NCBI RefSeq assembly: GCF_024972775.1 | Contig: NZ_CP092282.1 | Span: 3,341,001-3,405,000 of the forward strand | Reading direction: 5' to 3' | Source of the DNA: Dehalobacter sp. DCM | GTDB lineage: Bacteria; Bacillota; Desulfitobacteriia; Desulfitobacteriales; Syntrophobotulaceae | DNA length: 64,000 bases | In this document: piece after piece, positions 43,100 through 51,890 of the stretch | How the letters are laid out: every line of letters starts with the position of its first letter | How positions within the stretch are numbered: position 1 is the first letter of the stretch | Translations under genes and position numbers: made by a program | Notes under the pieces: generated by a model | What the model was told of the DNA's origin: nothing | Seen by the model: only the letters and a program-made list of their open reading frames with translations | The model's database searches: none

Positions 43100-43732
43100 T
43101 TAGTTTTTAACTAATTCAACCGCTTTAACAGCAGCACTTCCGGCATCTGGAGCAAATCCGTCCGCACCGATTTCTGTGGCGAATTCCTGGGTCACCGGCG
43201 CTCCGCCCACGATGACTTTGAATCCGGGAAGTCCGCTGCCTTTAATGGTCTGTACAGCTTCCTTCAACGCAGGCATGGTGGTGGTCAGAAGACCGGAGCA
43301 AGCGACTAAGGTGACGTTTTGATTTTCTTTGATGGCTTCGATCCATCTGTCTGCCGGGACATCAACTCCGAGGTCAACCATGGTGAAGCCGGCGCTTTCG
43401 ATCATCATGGAAACGAGGTTTTTACCGATATCGTGCAGGTCGCCTGCGACAGTGCCGATAATGCAGGTGCCTAAAGAGTTGGAGCTGTCTCCAGCCATTA
43501 ACGGTTTTAAGACGTCAACGCCTTTAGCCATGGCTTTAGCAGCCATCAGCATTTCCGGAACAAAGATTTCGCCGGTGGAGAATTTGTCGCCGACAACGCT
43601 CATGGAATCAACCATGCCCTGAAGAATGTCTTTGGCTGCACTGCCTTCGTCTAATGCTTCCTGTACCAGACCCGGTACCAGTTTCGTTTTCCCTGCTTCT
43701 ACCATTGCTTTGACTTCATCGATTTTTGCCAT
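43100..43732 (-). CDS. Corrinoid methyl-carrier protein
   Basis: A 210-residue protein of the same type as the one at 33236: helical cap, then a B12-binding domain with D98-x-H100-x-x-G103 in GDLHDIGKN, SGLLTTTM and GGAPVTQEFATEIGADGF. It carries the methyl group between the UroD-family enzyme and the tetrahydrofolate enzyme encoded next to it. GGGGGA lies nine bases before the start. Middle gene of the unit. Confidence 0.93.
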   Translation of the reverse strand: MAKIDEVKAMVEAGKTKLVPGLVQEALDEGSAAKDILQGMVDSMSVVGDKFSTGEIFVPEMLMAAKAMAKGVDVLKPLMAGDSSNSLGTCIIGTVAGDLHDIGKNLVSMMIESAGFTMVDLGVDVPADRWIEAIKENQNVTLVACSGLLTTTMPALKEAVQTIKGSGLPGFKVIVGGAPVTQEFATEIGADGFAPDAGSAAVKAVELVKN

Positions 43733-43796
43733 TTTTAAAAGTCCCCCTTAAATATATTTATTTATTTTGAGTTGGAATGCCCATTTTCATACAACA

Positions 43797-44600
43797 TTAT
43801 TTCTTCTGCCCGAATTTGGATTCTCTGAAGGCACCGATGTATTCCATGCAGTATTCGTCCTGACCCATCAGCGCTTCTGTGGCAAAGATCATCCCTAAGA
43901 GGTCCTGATTGGTCGGGTCGATGATACCGCTGTCCATACCGGCATTCATGGCCAGTACGAGGAAAGCCTGATTGACGAGCTTCCGTGCGGGCAGATTGAA
44001 GGAGACGTTGCTGCAGCCGCCGGTAATATGAATGGCCGGGTATTGTCGTTTGATTTCTTTCATGACGTCGACGATCATATTGATGCCGTCTTCGGATGTG
44101 CAAAGCATTTCAACCAGCGGGTCGATGTGGAGACGCGAAGGGGCAATGCCGAATTCTTTCGCCCGTTTCATGATGTTGGTGAAGACTTCGAGACGTTTTT
44201 CCGCCGTCTTGGAGATGCCGCTGTCATCATTGAGCAGCGCGACGCATTCCCATTTGGTATCCGCGATGATCGGGAAAATAACGTCGATCTTGTTGCCTTC
44301 GCCGGATACGGAGTTAATCAGCCCCGGGCGTTTGCAGAACGGAATGGCAGCAACGATGGCCTGTTCATTGGGGCTATCGATGCAAATTGGGGTATCGGTC
44401 ACTTCCTGAACCAGGTCGATGAGCCATTTCAGGGTCTCAACTTCGAGGCTGACATCGGTGGATGCGCAGACGTCGATGAAATTAGCTCCGGCATCGGTCT
44501 GGATTTTGGCCAGGTTGCGGATGAAATCTGCATTCTTTTCCGCGATGGCTTTGGCGACGGATGGAATCGCGCCGTTGATTTTTTCGCCAATGATGATCAT
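43797..44600 (-). CDS. Methyltetrahydrofolate:corrinoid methyltransferase (AcsE/MtgA-like)
   Basis: A 267-residue TIM-barrel enzyme of the pterin-binding family. MIIIGEKINGAIPSV, IDVCASTD, ICIDSPN and TGGCSNVSFNLPARK are the hallmarks of corrinoid-dependent methyltetrahydrofolate methyltransferases (AcsE, MtgA). It transfers the methyl group between the corrinoid protein and tetrahydrofolate, linking the donor to the Wood-Ljungdahl branch. ATG 44600 has AAGGAG seven bases ahead; TTG 44606 is rejected. First gene of the unit, divergent from a LysR gene. Confidence 0.9.
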   Translation of the reverse strand: MIIIGEKINGAIPSVAKAIAEKNADFIRNLAKIQTDAGANFIDVCASTDVSLEVETLKWLIDLVQEVTDTPICIDSPNEQAIVAAIPFCKRPGLINSVSGEGNKIDVIFPIIADTKWECVALLNDDSGISKTAEKRLEVFTNIMKRAKEFGIAPSRLHIDPLVEMLCTSEDGINMIVDVMKEIKRQYPAIHITGGCSNVSFNLPARKLVNQAFLVLAMNAGMDSGIIDPTNQDLLGMIFATEALMGQDEYCMEYIGAFRESKFGQKK

Positions 44601-44731
44601 GTACAAACTCCTTACTTTTTTTTATTTTACATATAGCACTCAAATTAAATAATATTCTTGAGCGATTATATTTTAAGCTTTCTATTTTCAATTATCTATT
44701 ATCTTTGTTAATCGAATCATCAACCACAAGG

Positions 44732-44782
44732 TTGATAATTCATACTACAAACAAGATTGTAGGGTTTACTAATTGATAATTT
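44732..44782. promoter_or_regulatory. Candidate LysR-type operator region
   Basis: CTACAA-N6-TTGTAG at 44745-44762 is an interrupted palindrome of LysR-box type, flanked by two direct copies of TTGATAATT (44732 and 44774). It lies in the divergent gap between the methyltransferase operon and the lysR gene. Confidence 0.45.
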
Positions 44783-44831
44783 AAACAATAGAAACTAAAA
44801 TAATAAGATAACATATAATCGGAGGCATAAT

Positions 44832-45764
44832 ATGAATATTTTACAAATGAAGCAATTTAAAGTGATTGCTGAATATGAGAACATCACAAAAGCTGCTGAA
44901 ATACTATTTATTTCTGCCTCTGCGCTTCATAAAGTTTTGCACTCCATTGAAGAAGAACTTGGCTGTGAACTGTTTGATAGAATAGGTAGAAATATTAAAC
45001 TCAATGGTCATGGAAGGAAACTTTTATATTTTATCAATAATATTATTGATAATTACGAGCAAATTTATCAGTATTTTGATACATTTGAAAAGCCTCCCAA
45101 AACTTTAAAATGCATTATCAGCGCTACCTTTTTGAATATACTCATGTTTCGTTACTACCAGAAGTACCCGAATGCCCCTATTGCGGCAGAGATTTTATCA
45201 TTTAAAAAAGCGCTTGAATTATTGCTTAATGCCAAAGCGGATATCATTTTTACCGATAATTTCAGTCTTGAAGAGGCAAACAGTAGTTTATTAAAAGAGG
45301 AAAACCAAAATATTTCGAAATTCTATTTACTAAAGAATGACCTGTATCTAATTGCGCCACCTGACAGTAAATATAAATATCTAAGTGAGATAAATCTTCA
45401 AGATTTAGAAAACGATAGATTTATTAGGGTTAATCCCTCTGATCTCAATGCGATTAATTTCAACCAATATATTGACTATATCTGCGCGCGAGAGAATGTG
45501 AGGCTAAACTATGTACATCAGTATGATTACGATCACTTTTCAAGAATTGTCAATAACACATCGTTTTTGTTCTTATCCGAATCGTTTCATGCCGCATACT
45601 ACACAGAAACTCGGCTGGCCAGAAAAATCGTTAAGATTATAACAAAAAGCCAGCCGCAGGAAATATACTTGTGTTATAGAAATGACGATCCGCGTATTTT
45701 GCACTTTGTAGAATTTTTAAAGAAAGAATTTTTTTTACTATTTTACCATGCAACAAAAAAATAG
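44832..45764 (+). CDS. LysR-family transcriptional regulator
   Basis: A 310-residue regulator with a typical N-terminal LysR helix-turn-helix (MNILQMKQFKVIAEYENITKAAEILFISASAL, then ELGCELFDRIGRNIKLNGHG) and a substrate-binding domain. CGGAGG is six bases before ATG 44832. It is AT-richer than its neighbours. Divergent from the methyltransferase operon, it is the likely activator, with the methyl donor or a product as coinducer. Confidence 0.88.
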   Translation: MNILQMKQFKVIAEYENITKAAEILFISASALHKVLHSIEEELGCELFDRIGRNIKLNGHGRKLLYFINNIIDNYEQIYQYFDTFEKPPKTLKCIISATFLNILMFRYYQKYPNAPIAAEILSFKKALELLLNAKADIIFTDNFSLEEANSSLLKEENQNISKFYLLKNDLYLIAPPDSKYKYLSEINLQDLENDRFIRVNPSDLNAINFNQYIDYICARENVRLNYVHQYDYDHFSRIVNNTSFLFLSESFHAAYYTETRLARKIVKIITKSQPQEIYLCYRNDDPRILHFVEFLKKEFFLLFYHATKK

Positions 45765-45806
45765 TATCGACAGCGTGATGGCAGCAGGGACCCGAATAAA
45801 ACTAAC

Positions 45807-46150
45807 TCATAGAGCAGATATATGGGTCGGGCCTTGGTGACAAATGGCGTCGATTTCTATATAAGCGGGGAAATTTTTGTTTGCCCACGCATGAAATTCT
45901 TTATCTTCCGTCCATGGATAGGTAAAATGGTAATAGACTTGCGGTTAACCGTTTTCTGTATGATCATCATATAGGTATATAATCCAAGTTTTCTGATGTC
46001 AAAGGTTGTCCGGCCACAAACAAGGCATCATATACAGCGACAGCATCCTGTGCGCTTCCCGCAACTTCATAAGACAGAGACCCCCCCGCTTTTAAGGGCG
46101 GTATTGTCTGTTTGTCCAGAAGAAATATCAAAGCCCGGCTCTTTATCTCG
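45807..46150 (-). pseudogene. Decayed gene, family not recognised
   Basis: On the minus strand the region reads as fragments of one protein in shifted frames: DKEPGFDISSGQTDNTALKS, then SYEVAGSAQDAVAVYDALF, then YHFTYPWTEDKEFHAWANKN followed by FPAYIEIDAICHQGPTHISAL and a stop. A run of seven G residues marks the first frameshift, and a TAA lies before the last piece. The pieces are protein-like in order and codon use but too broken to be expressed; the pattern suggests an effector-binding type domain. I cannot name it. Confidence 0.45.
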
Positions 46151-46190
46151 CTTCTGCGTTAGCACAATATAACATATGGGAGAGAAAACT

Positions 46191-46763
46191 ATGTTAGAAA
46201 AGTTATTGGAACGGGTTAAAGAAACCCGTATATTTCAATTCGGATTGACAAAACCATCCGAAATATCTTACCTGCAGGAAATAAGGGATATATGCCAGGG
46301 AAATTCATGCAGGCAATACGAGACAACATGGGCATGTCCTCCGGCCGTTGGAACGATAGAAGAGTGCAGGAATCGATGTATGCAGTATAATACCATGCTT
46401 GTATTTACGGGTAAATTCATGCTAAAAAATTCTTTTGATTATAAAGGTATGATACGTGGCATGATGGATTTCAAACAGATTGCCCGAGAATTGGAATCAG
46501 CAGTGAAGCCCTTCCTGAAAGACTATCTCATATTGTCAAATGAAGGCTGCGGCATATGTAAAACCTGTACCTACCCCCACGCATCTTGCCGTTTCCCGGA
46601 ACAGTTGCATCACTCCATTGAAGGCTATGGGATTATCGTCAGTGACTTGGCAAAACAAACAGGCATTAACTACAACAACGGAGAAAACTCAGTCACCTAT
46701 TTTGGTGCTCTTTTATTCAATGACACAGACATATTGGTCTGTGATGAAAATTTTCCGCTATGA
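46191..46763 (+). CDS. DUF2284 metal-binding protein
   Basis: A 190-residue protein with the DUF2284 signature NSCRQYETTWACPPAVGTIEECRNRC (residues 34-60, near the start) and a second cysteine cluster CGICKTCTYPHASCRFPE (about 119-136). The eight or more cysteines suggest one or two iron-sulfur clusters or zinc. Members are frequent in methanogens and acetogens and are of unknown function; some lie beside corrinoid methyltransferases, as here. ATG 46191 has GGGAGAG seven bases upstream. Confidence 0.82.
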   Translation: MLEKLLERVKETRIFQFGLTKPSEISYLQEIRDICQGNSCRQYETTWACPPAVGTIEECRNRCMQYNTMLVFTGKFMLKNSFDYKGMIRGMMDFKQIARELESAVKPFLKDYLILSNEGCGICKTCTYPHASCRFPEQLHHSIEGYGIIVSDLAKQTGINYNNGENSVTYFGALLFNDTDILVCDENFPL

Positions 46764-46928
46764 AATGTGTAACTAAAAAAATGAAGACTAGTGCTCTTTC
46801 TTTACATTTATCAACTTTCAGAGCAAATTCATCAACTGTAAAATATTGAAAACCATAATCCTCCAATAATCAAGAATAATTGAAACGACACTGTTGCCTA
46901 CAATTCAAATTAATTTTCTATATAAAAA

Positions 46929-46966
46929 GGAAGCAATTACTTTCCAATCGGAAATTAATTGCTTCC
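46929..46966 (-). terminator. Terminator of the tRNA-Ala transcript
   Basis: GGAAGCAATTA and its perfect 11-bp complement at 46956-46966, followed on the minus strand by TTTTTATA, 37 bases past the tRNA. Confidence 0.75.
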
Positions 46967-47002
46967 AGCCACCCGCATGAATAACGGGTTTCAGACGAAT
47001 TA

Positions 47003-47078
47003 TGGTGGAGATGAAGAGGATCGAACTCTCGACCTTACGGATGCGAACCGTACGCTCTCCCAGCTGAGCTACATCCCC
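47003..47078 (-). tRNA. tRNA-Ala (CGC)
   Basis: On the minus strand the 76 bases fold as a cloverleaf with acceptor GGGGATG/CATCTCC, whose G3-U70 pair is the alanine identity element, anticodon loop TTCGCAT (anticodon CGC), T-loop TTCGATC and an encoded CCA end. Confidence 0.95.
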
Positions 47079-47281
47079 ACGGATAAAAATGATAAGCATT
47101 CTCATGCCACATCATTGATCTACACAACTATTATTATACTGAATTATTGTCTTTTGTGCTACAGTTAAATGATTAAATTTCCGGATTATTTACATGAAGC
47201 TAATCCACTATGTACAATAATAACAGAACGTGAACTCTAAATCACGATTCACGGATGCTATACAGAATGAAGTGATGATGC

Positions 47282-48514
47282 TTGCTTAAAAAGCTAAAAA
47301 AAGTCTACCCCGCCTTAACCCAGCGCAATTATCGGCTGTACTGGATAGGGCAATGCCTGTCTTTGATTGGAACCTGGATGCAGGTGACTGCCCAACAATG
47401 GCTGGTCTATACTTTAACCAAATCCGCCTTGCTGTTAGGACTGCTTGGCATTGCGCAATTTGGGCCAATTATGTGTTTTTCTTTATTTGCAGGGGTCATT
47501 ATTGATCGGTATCCTAAGAAAAATCTGCTTATTTTTACGCAAATAGGGTTTATGCTCCAGTCCTTACTGCTTGCGCTCATTGTTTGGTCAGGCCATGCCT
47601 CCTATTGGCCTATTTTTATCCTTGCTCTTATATCAGGCTTTCTTAATACATTGGATCATCCCACGCGCCAATCGTTTGTCCCCGAATTAGTTGAATCTAA
47701 TGATCTCCGCAGTGCCATTGGCTTAAATTCAGCAGTCTTTAATCTGGCTAGAATGATTGGTCCGGCTTTAGCCACGTTGTTCATGGTCCGTTATGGTGCC
47801 GGACTTGTGTTTTTCCTGAATGCCCTTAGTTTTATTCCAGTCATTGGCTGTCTCTATTTTATCCGGGTACAGCGACGTGACATAATACAAGCTTCGAATA
47901 AGATCCACCAAGAAGTCATCGAAGGGTTAAAGTACATCAAACAGTCACCGGTTATCTTTAGTTCGATATTATGCCTATTGGTTGTTGGGACGTTTATCAT
48001 GAATTTTAATGTGACGATCCCCATCTACGCTGCGGAGGTTCTCAAGCAAGATGTCAGCGGCTATGGCTTACTGCTTACAGCCTTTGGTGGCGGTTCATTG
48101 GTTAGCGCCCTCGTTGTGGCATCCATAGCCAAGAGCAAACCGAAACAACGGCTTCTATTCGCCAGTGCGTTGATCGTCTCTCTATTTTTAATGCTTCTTC
48201 AGCCTCTGCAATTCTTTTCCTTAGCCGTCATCGTCATGGCCCTTCTTGGTTTTTTCACCATATTGTTTATGACAACGGTCAACACGACAGTTCAGCTCAA
48301 TACGACGGATGCCTTACGGGGAAGAGTCGCCAGTGTTTATTCGTTTGCTTTTCTGGGTACCTCACCGATTGGGAATTTATTTGCTGGCAGTATCATGGAA
48401 AAACTCGGAGCCGGCATGGGAATATTCGTCTGCGGAGCCATATCGGCGTGCTTGATCTTACTTATTTTTATACGTATCGCGATCAAAAAGCACCAAAACA
48501 CCGGCAATGGATAA
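47282..48514 (+). CDS. MFS transporter (EntS/MFS_3 type)
   Basis: A 410-residue transporter with about 12 hydrophobic segments. The opening FRNYRLYWIGQ-like run (YPALTQRNYRLYWIGQCLSL), GTWMQVTAQQWLVYTL and NTLDHPTRQSFVPELV are characteristic of the MFS_3 group, which includes enterobactin exporter EntS and macrolide efflux proteins. The start is TTG 47282, with no good ribosome binding site, so a somewhat different start is possible. Single gene. Confidence 0.85.
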   Translation: MLKKLKKVYPALTQRNYRLYWIGQCLSLIGTWMQVTAQQWLVYTLTKSALLLGLLGIAQFGPIMCFSLFAGVIIDRYPKKNLLIFTQIGFMLQSLLLALIVWSGHASYWPIFILALISGFLNTLDHPTRQSFVPELVESNDLRSAIGLNSAVFNLARMIGPALATLFMVRYGAGLVFFLNALSFIPVIGCLYFIRVQRRDIIQASNKIHQEVIEGLKYIKQSPVIFSSILCLLVVGTFIMNFNVTIPIYAAEVLKQDVSGYGLLLTAFGGGSLVSALVVASIAKSKPKQRLLFASALIVSLFLMLLQPLQFFSLAVIVMALLGFFTILFMTTVNTTVQLNTTDALRGRVASVYSFAFLGTSPIGNLFAGSIMEKLGAGMGIFVCGAISACLILLIFIRIAIKKHQNTGNG

Positions 48515-48710
48515 TACCATCCTGAGTGAATTTAAGCTATATGAGCGATACATTCTCTATGTTATAATAAATTTTTTTGAGTTATAATAAATTGGATTTG
48601 CCAAATCGGTACGCAATGATAAAATAGTAATGTTAAACGATTCATTAAACAAATTCATCGCTATGGATAAAATCATTTATTGAGAATAATAAAAATTGGA
48701 GCTAAAGAAA

Positions 48711-49883
48711 ATGTTTGATAGTCTGATTGTCGGTTGTGGTATGGCCGGCGCTGTTGTTGCCCGAGAATTAGCAGAAAGAGCCAATAAAAAAGTCCTCGTC
48801 CTTGAAATGCGCAATCATATCGCCGGGAATGCCTTTGACCTCCTGGATAAAGACGGTATTTTCATTCATCAATATGGCCCGCACATTTTTCATACGAATC
48901 ATCAGCGTGTTTTTGATTACCTTACCCGCTTTACCGCCTGGCGAGATTATCAACATGAGGTGGTCGCTGCTATTTATGGATCGCTGATGCCTGTTCCGTT
49001 TAATCTGAATTCACTTTATTTAGCCTACGATGGGGACAAGGCCGCTCGGGTCGAGCAAAAGCTGATTGCCGCCTTTGGCATGGGAACGAAGATTCCGATC
49101 TTGGAGCTTCGCCGCCAGACAGATCCTGAGCTTGAAGAACTGGCCGACTATATTTATCGCAATATCTTCTTATATTATACCCAGAAGCAGTGGGGACTCG
49201 CGCCGGAAGAGATCGACCCCTCGGTGACGGAACGTGTACCTGTCTTTATTTCGTATGATAACCGTTACTTTCAGGATACGCATCAGGGTATTCCAGCCGA
49301 AGGGTATACTGCCCTCTTCAGGAATATGCTCGATCACCCCAACATTGAATTACGCTTAGATACGGATGCACGTCAGGTGCTTCGTCTCGAATCAGGACAA
49401 GTCTTTTTCGAAGGAAGACCTTTTCAAGGTACGATCGTTTATTCAGGATCCATCGATGAACTCTATGACTGCCGCTTTGGACGGCTGCCTTACCGGACAT
49501 TGGATTTCGTCTTTGAGACCCCTGCTTTAACCTGGTTCCAGCCGAAGGGCACCGTGAATTATACAGTTGACCAGGACTTCACCCGGATTACGGAGTTCAA
49601 GCATTTGACCGGCCAGGAAAAGGAAGGGATAACAACCATCGTCAAGGAATATCCCCGGTCCTATACAGGCACTGAATCGGAAACGCCTTACTACCCCATT
49701 GAAAACCCCGAAAATCGCGCGCTGTATAACCGCTACAAGTCATTGACGGAAGAAATTCCGCAATTATACTTATTGGGCCGACTTGCTGAATATCAGTATT
49801 ACAACATGGACGTCATTGCTAAAAAAGCCCTTGAACTTGCTGATACGCTGGTAAGTCATGCGCAGAACGGGAGTCAAGAATGA
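48711..49883 (+). CDS. glf: UDP-galactopyranose mutase
   Basis: A 390-residue FAD enzyme that converts UDP-galactopyranose to UDP-galactofuranose for cell-surface glycans. The FAD motif is LIVGCGMAGAVVARELAE at the N-terminus; YGPHIFHTNHQRV, TQKQWG and the late GRLAEYQYYNMDVI (FAD/substrate contacts) are all present, so it should be active. ATG 48711 is preferred over TTG 48696. Followed, with a 4-base overlap, by a glycosyltransferase gene. AT-rich direct repeats (GTTATAATAAATT at 48560 and 48581) lie upstream and may hold the promoter. Confidence 0.93.
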   Translation: MFDSLIVGCGMAGAVVARELAERANKKVLVLEMRNHIAGNAFDLLDKDGIFIHQYGPHIFHTNHQRVFDYLTRFTAWRDYQHEVVAAIYGSLMPVPFNLNSLYLAYDGDKAARVEQKLIAAFGMGTKIPILELRRQTDPELEELADYIYRNIFLYYTQKQWGLAPEEIDPSVTERVPVFISYDNRYFQDTHQGIPAEGYTALFRNMLDHPNIELRLDTDARQVLRLESGQVFFEGRPFQGTIVYSGSIDELYDCRFGRLPYRTLDFVFETPALTWFQPKGTVNYTVDQDFTRITEFKHLTGQEKEGITTIVKEYPRSYTGTESETPYYPIENPENRALYNRYKSLTEEIPQLYLLGRLAEYQYYNMDVIAKKALELADTLVSHAQNGSQE

Positions 49884-50914
49884 TGAAGCAACAGAAAAAA
49901 CTAATCACCTTTGCTATCCCCTGTTACAATTCCGCTGCCTATATGGACCGCTGTATTGATGGCCTTGTTACACTCGGGAACGATGTCGAGGTCATTATCG
50001 TCAATGACGGCTCGTCTGACGATACCGCGAAAATTGCTGATCGCTATGCGGCGCAGTATCCGGATATCGTCCGGGCTGTCCATCAGGAAAACGGCGGTCA
50101 CGGCGAATCCGTCAACAGCGGCCTAAAAAATGCAACTGGTACCTATTTTAAAGTGGTGGATTCCGATGATTGGATCGATAGCCAAGCCATTATTGATGTT
50201 CTGGATACGTTAAAAGATCTCATCAGTCAAAATGTTGCTCTGGATTTGATGATATGCAATTATATTTATGAAAAAGTTCATGAGGGCACACGTAATGTCA
50301 TCAATTACAATAATATTTTCCCAAGCAATGAGATTTTCGGCTGGGACAATATGAAACGTTTTCCGCCATGGAAATTTTTACTCATGCACTCCCTGATATA
50401 CCGTACGGAACTGTTGCGCGAGTGCGGTCTACAGCTGCCGAAACATACCTTTTATGTGGACAATATCTTCGCCTACCAGCCGCTGCCTTACGTACAGACG
50501 ATCTATTATCTGGATGTGGATCTCTATCACTACTACATTGGCCGCCAGGATCAATCTGTCAATGAAAGCGTTATGATTAAACGGATTGACCAGCAACTCC
50601 GGGTTACGCGCATCATGTTGGAATGCCACACGCTGCCGGGCACGATTCCCAGCAGGAAACTTGCCAGCTATATGTACAGTTATTTAGCGATCATGCTGAC
50701 GATCTGCACGGTATTCTTGCGGTTGTCAGGCACTAAAGAAGATTTAGCCAAAGAAAAAGCACTTTTTAAATACGTGTCAAACTGTAATAATAACCTATTC
50801 CGCCATCCATCGACGCGTTTCTTCCGACTCGTGGGAGCCCTTCCGCGTAGGTCCAGTAACAGAATAACAGTGAGCCTCTATAAAATCGCACGCAGAGTGT
50901 ATAAATTCAACTAA
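49880..50914 (+). CDS. Family 2 glycosyltransferase
   Basis: A 344-residue GT-A glycosyltransferase: FAIPCYNSAAYMDRCI, VIIVNDGSSDDTAKIA and the metal-binding DSDDW (near residue 95) are intact. The C-terminal third (from about residue 230) is helical and has no transmembrane helix, so the enzyme is cytoplasmic or membrane-peripheral. Overlapping ATGA with glf indicates they work together, probably transferring galactofuranose to a surface polysaccharide or glycolipid. No further polysaccharide genes follow; the unit ends at the palindrome at 50930. Confidence 0.87.
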   Translation: MMKQQKKLITFAIPCYNSAAYMDRCIDGLVTLGNDVEVIIVNDGSSDDTAKIADRYAAQYPDIVRAVHQENGGHGESVNSGLKNATGTYFKVVDSDDWIDSQAIIDVLDTLKDLISQNVALDLMICNYIYEKVHEGTRNVINYNNIFPSNEIFGWDNMKRFPPWKFLLMHSLIYRTELLRECGLQLPKHTFYVDNIFAYQPLPYVQTIYYLDVDLYHYYIGRQDQSVNESVMIKRIDQQLRVTRIMLECHTLPGTIPSRKLASYMYSYLAIMLTICTVFLRLSGTKEDLAKEKALFKYVSNCNNNLFRHPSTRFFRLVGALPRRSSNRITVSLYKIARRVYKFN

Positions 50915-50929
50915 GGTCAAAGGGGACCC

Positions 50930-50997
50930 GGGGAGACAAAAGGGACGTAGACTTTGTCCCCTGAAGGAGACAAAGTCTACGTCCCTTTTGTCTCCCC
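50930..50997. repeat. Long palindrome, copy B
   Basis: A 68-base palindrome with a 33-bp stem (one mismatch) and a GA loop, very similar to copy A at 18244: it shares GGGAGACAAAAGGGACGTAG on the left arm and the full complement on the right, differing by a missing G and small changes at the tip. It also lies between convergent genes. Confidence 0.9.
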
Positions 50998-51023
50998 CCT
51001 CGTCACTCTGTCCCCTTGTGGAC

Positions 51024-51890
51024 TTAGTCTACTGAGTTTACTGACCCGATGCGTTTACTGATGTATTCTTTCAATTGCGATACGATCTCGTTGTCGACAC
51101 CAAAAGGGATATCTTCGATCAGGCGGACGGGCATGATCCCCATCAGGGCGTTTGTCAGAAATACCGCTCGAACCTGATAAATATCCTGCGGAGATATCTG
51201 ATCTTCGATGAAGGGAATATGACGTACCATCGCCGCTTCTTTAATGAGCTGCCGCCGTGTACCAGCCAGACAGCCGCTTGCCAGAGTTGGTGTATATACG
51301 CCTCTGTCGCCGATAAAAAAGATATTACTGCGGGTTCCCTCCATAATATGGCCTTGACTGTTAAGCCAAATCCCTTCAAATGCCCCATTCTCCTGAACCT
51401 TTCTTAGTGCCGTTTCCGTGTCCAGGTAATCTCGTGACTTAATATCATTAAGTAATACCGGATCGGATCTTCTTTCAGAAATGTACACGACGTTGACACC
51501 CAGAGCGTAGTGTTCTTCGGTATACGGAATAGGCCGGGTACGCATGCTCCATATTACCGAATTTTTATTAACAACCCTGGCTTCAACCCGTAACGCAAAA
51601 GGTACTTCCTCCGGAACATCGGTTTCCTGAAGATATTTTTTTATTGTAGTGAGCCAGGCGGGGAAAGGAGGCATTTCTATGCCCAGAATATCTCCGCCCT
51701 TTTTCATTCGGATCCAGTGCAGATGCGGAACTTCTATCCCATTTTCACTTACCTTCATTGTCTCAAATACTCCGACACCCGCTGCTTGCTCTGTCACCGT
51801 ATTTGGCTGCTGTTTATCTTTATTCAGTATGTCTGTTTTGCTTTCTTCGGTCAGTTCCGTCTCACGTGTATCATTAATGGTATCTAACAT
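51024..51890 (-). CDS. pabC: Aminodeoxychorismate lyase-type class IV aminotransferase
   Basis: A 288-residue PLP enzyme of fold type IV. The PLP lysine is Lys151 (DIKSRDYLD) and the conserved EGTRSNIFF (Glu184) is present. A 36-residue polar N-terminal extension precedes the domain (GVGVFETMKV). Its start follows the pabAB stop immediately (TAA then ATG), so it is translated with it and most likely releases pyruvate from aminodeoxychorismate to give 4-aminobenzoate for folate. Branched-chain or D-amino acid aminotransferase activity is possible by sequence but less likely in this context. Confidence 0.85.
   Translation of the reverse strand: MLDTINDTRETELTEESKTDILNKDKQQPNTVTEQAAGVGVFETMKVSENGIEVPHLHWIRMKKGGDILGIEMPPFPAWLTTIKKYLQETDVPEEVPFALRVEARVVNKNSVIWSMRTRPIPYTEEHYALGVNVVYISERRSDPVLLNDIKSRDYLDTETALRKVQENGAFEGIWLNSQGHIMEGTRSNIFFIGDRGVYTPTLASGCLAGTRRQLIKEAAMVRHIPFIEDQISPQDIYQVRAVFLTNALMGIMPVRLIEDIPFGVDNEIVSQLKEYISKRIGSVNSVD

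Noticed and set aside
44028-44636. 202-codon open frame antisense to the methyltetrahydrofolate methyltransferase
   Set aside because: Shadow of a well-identified enzyme gene; no start signal.
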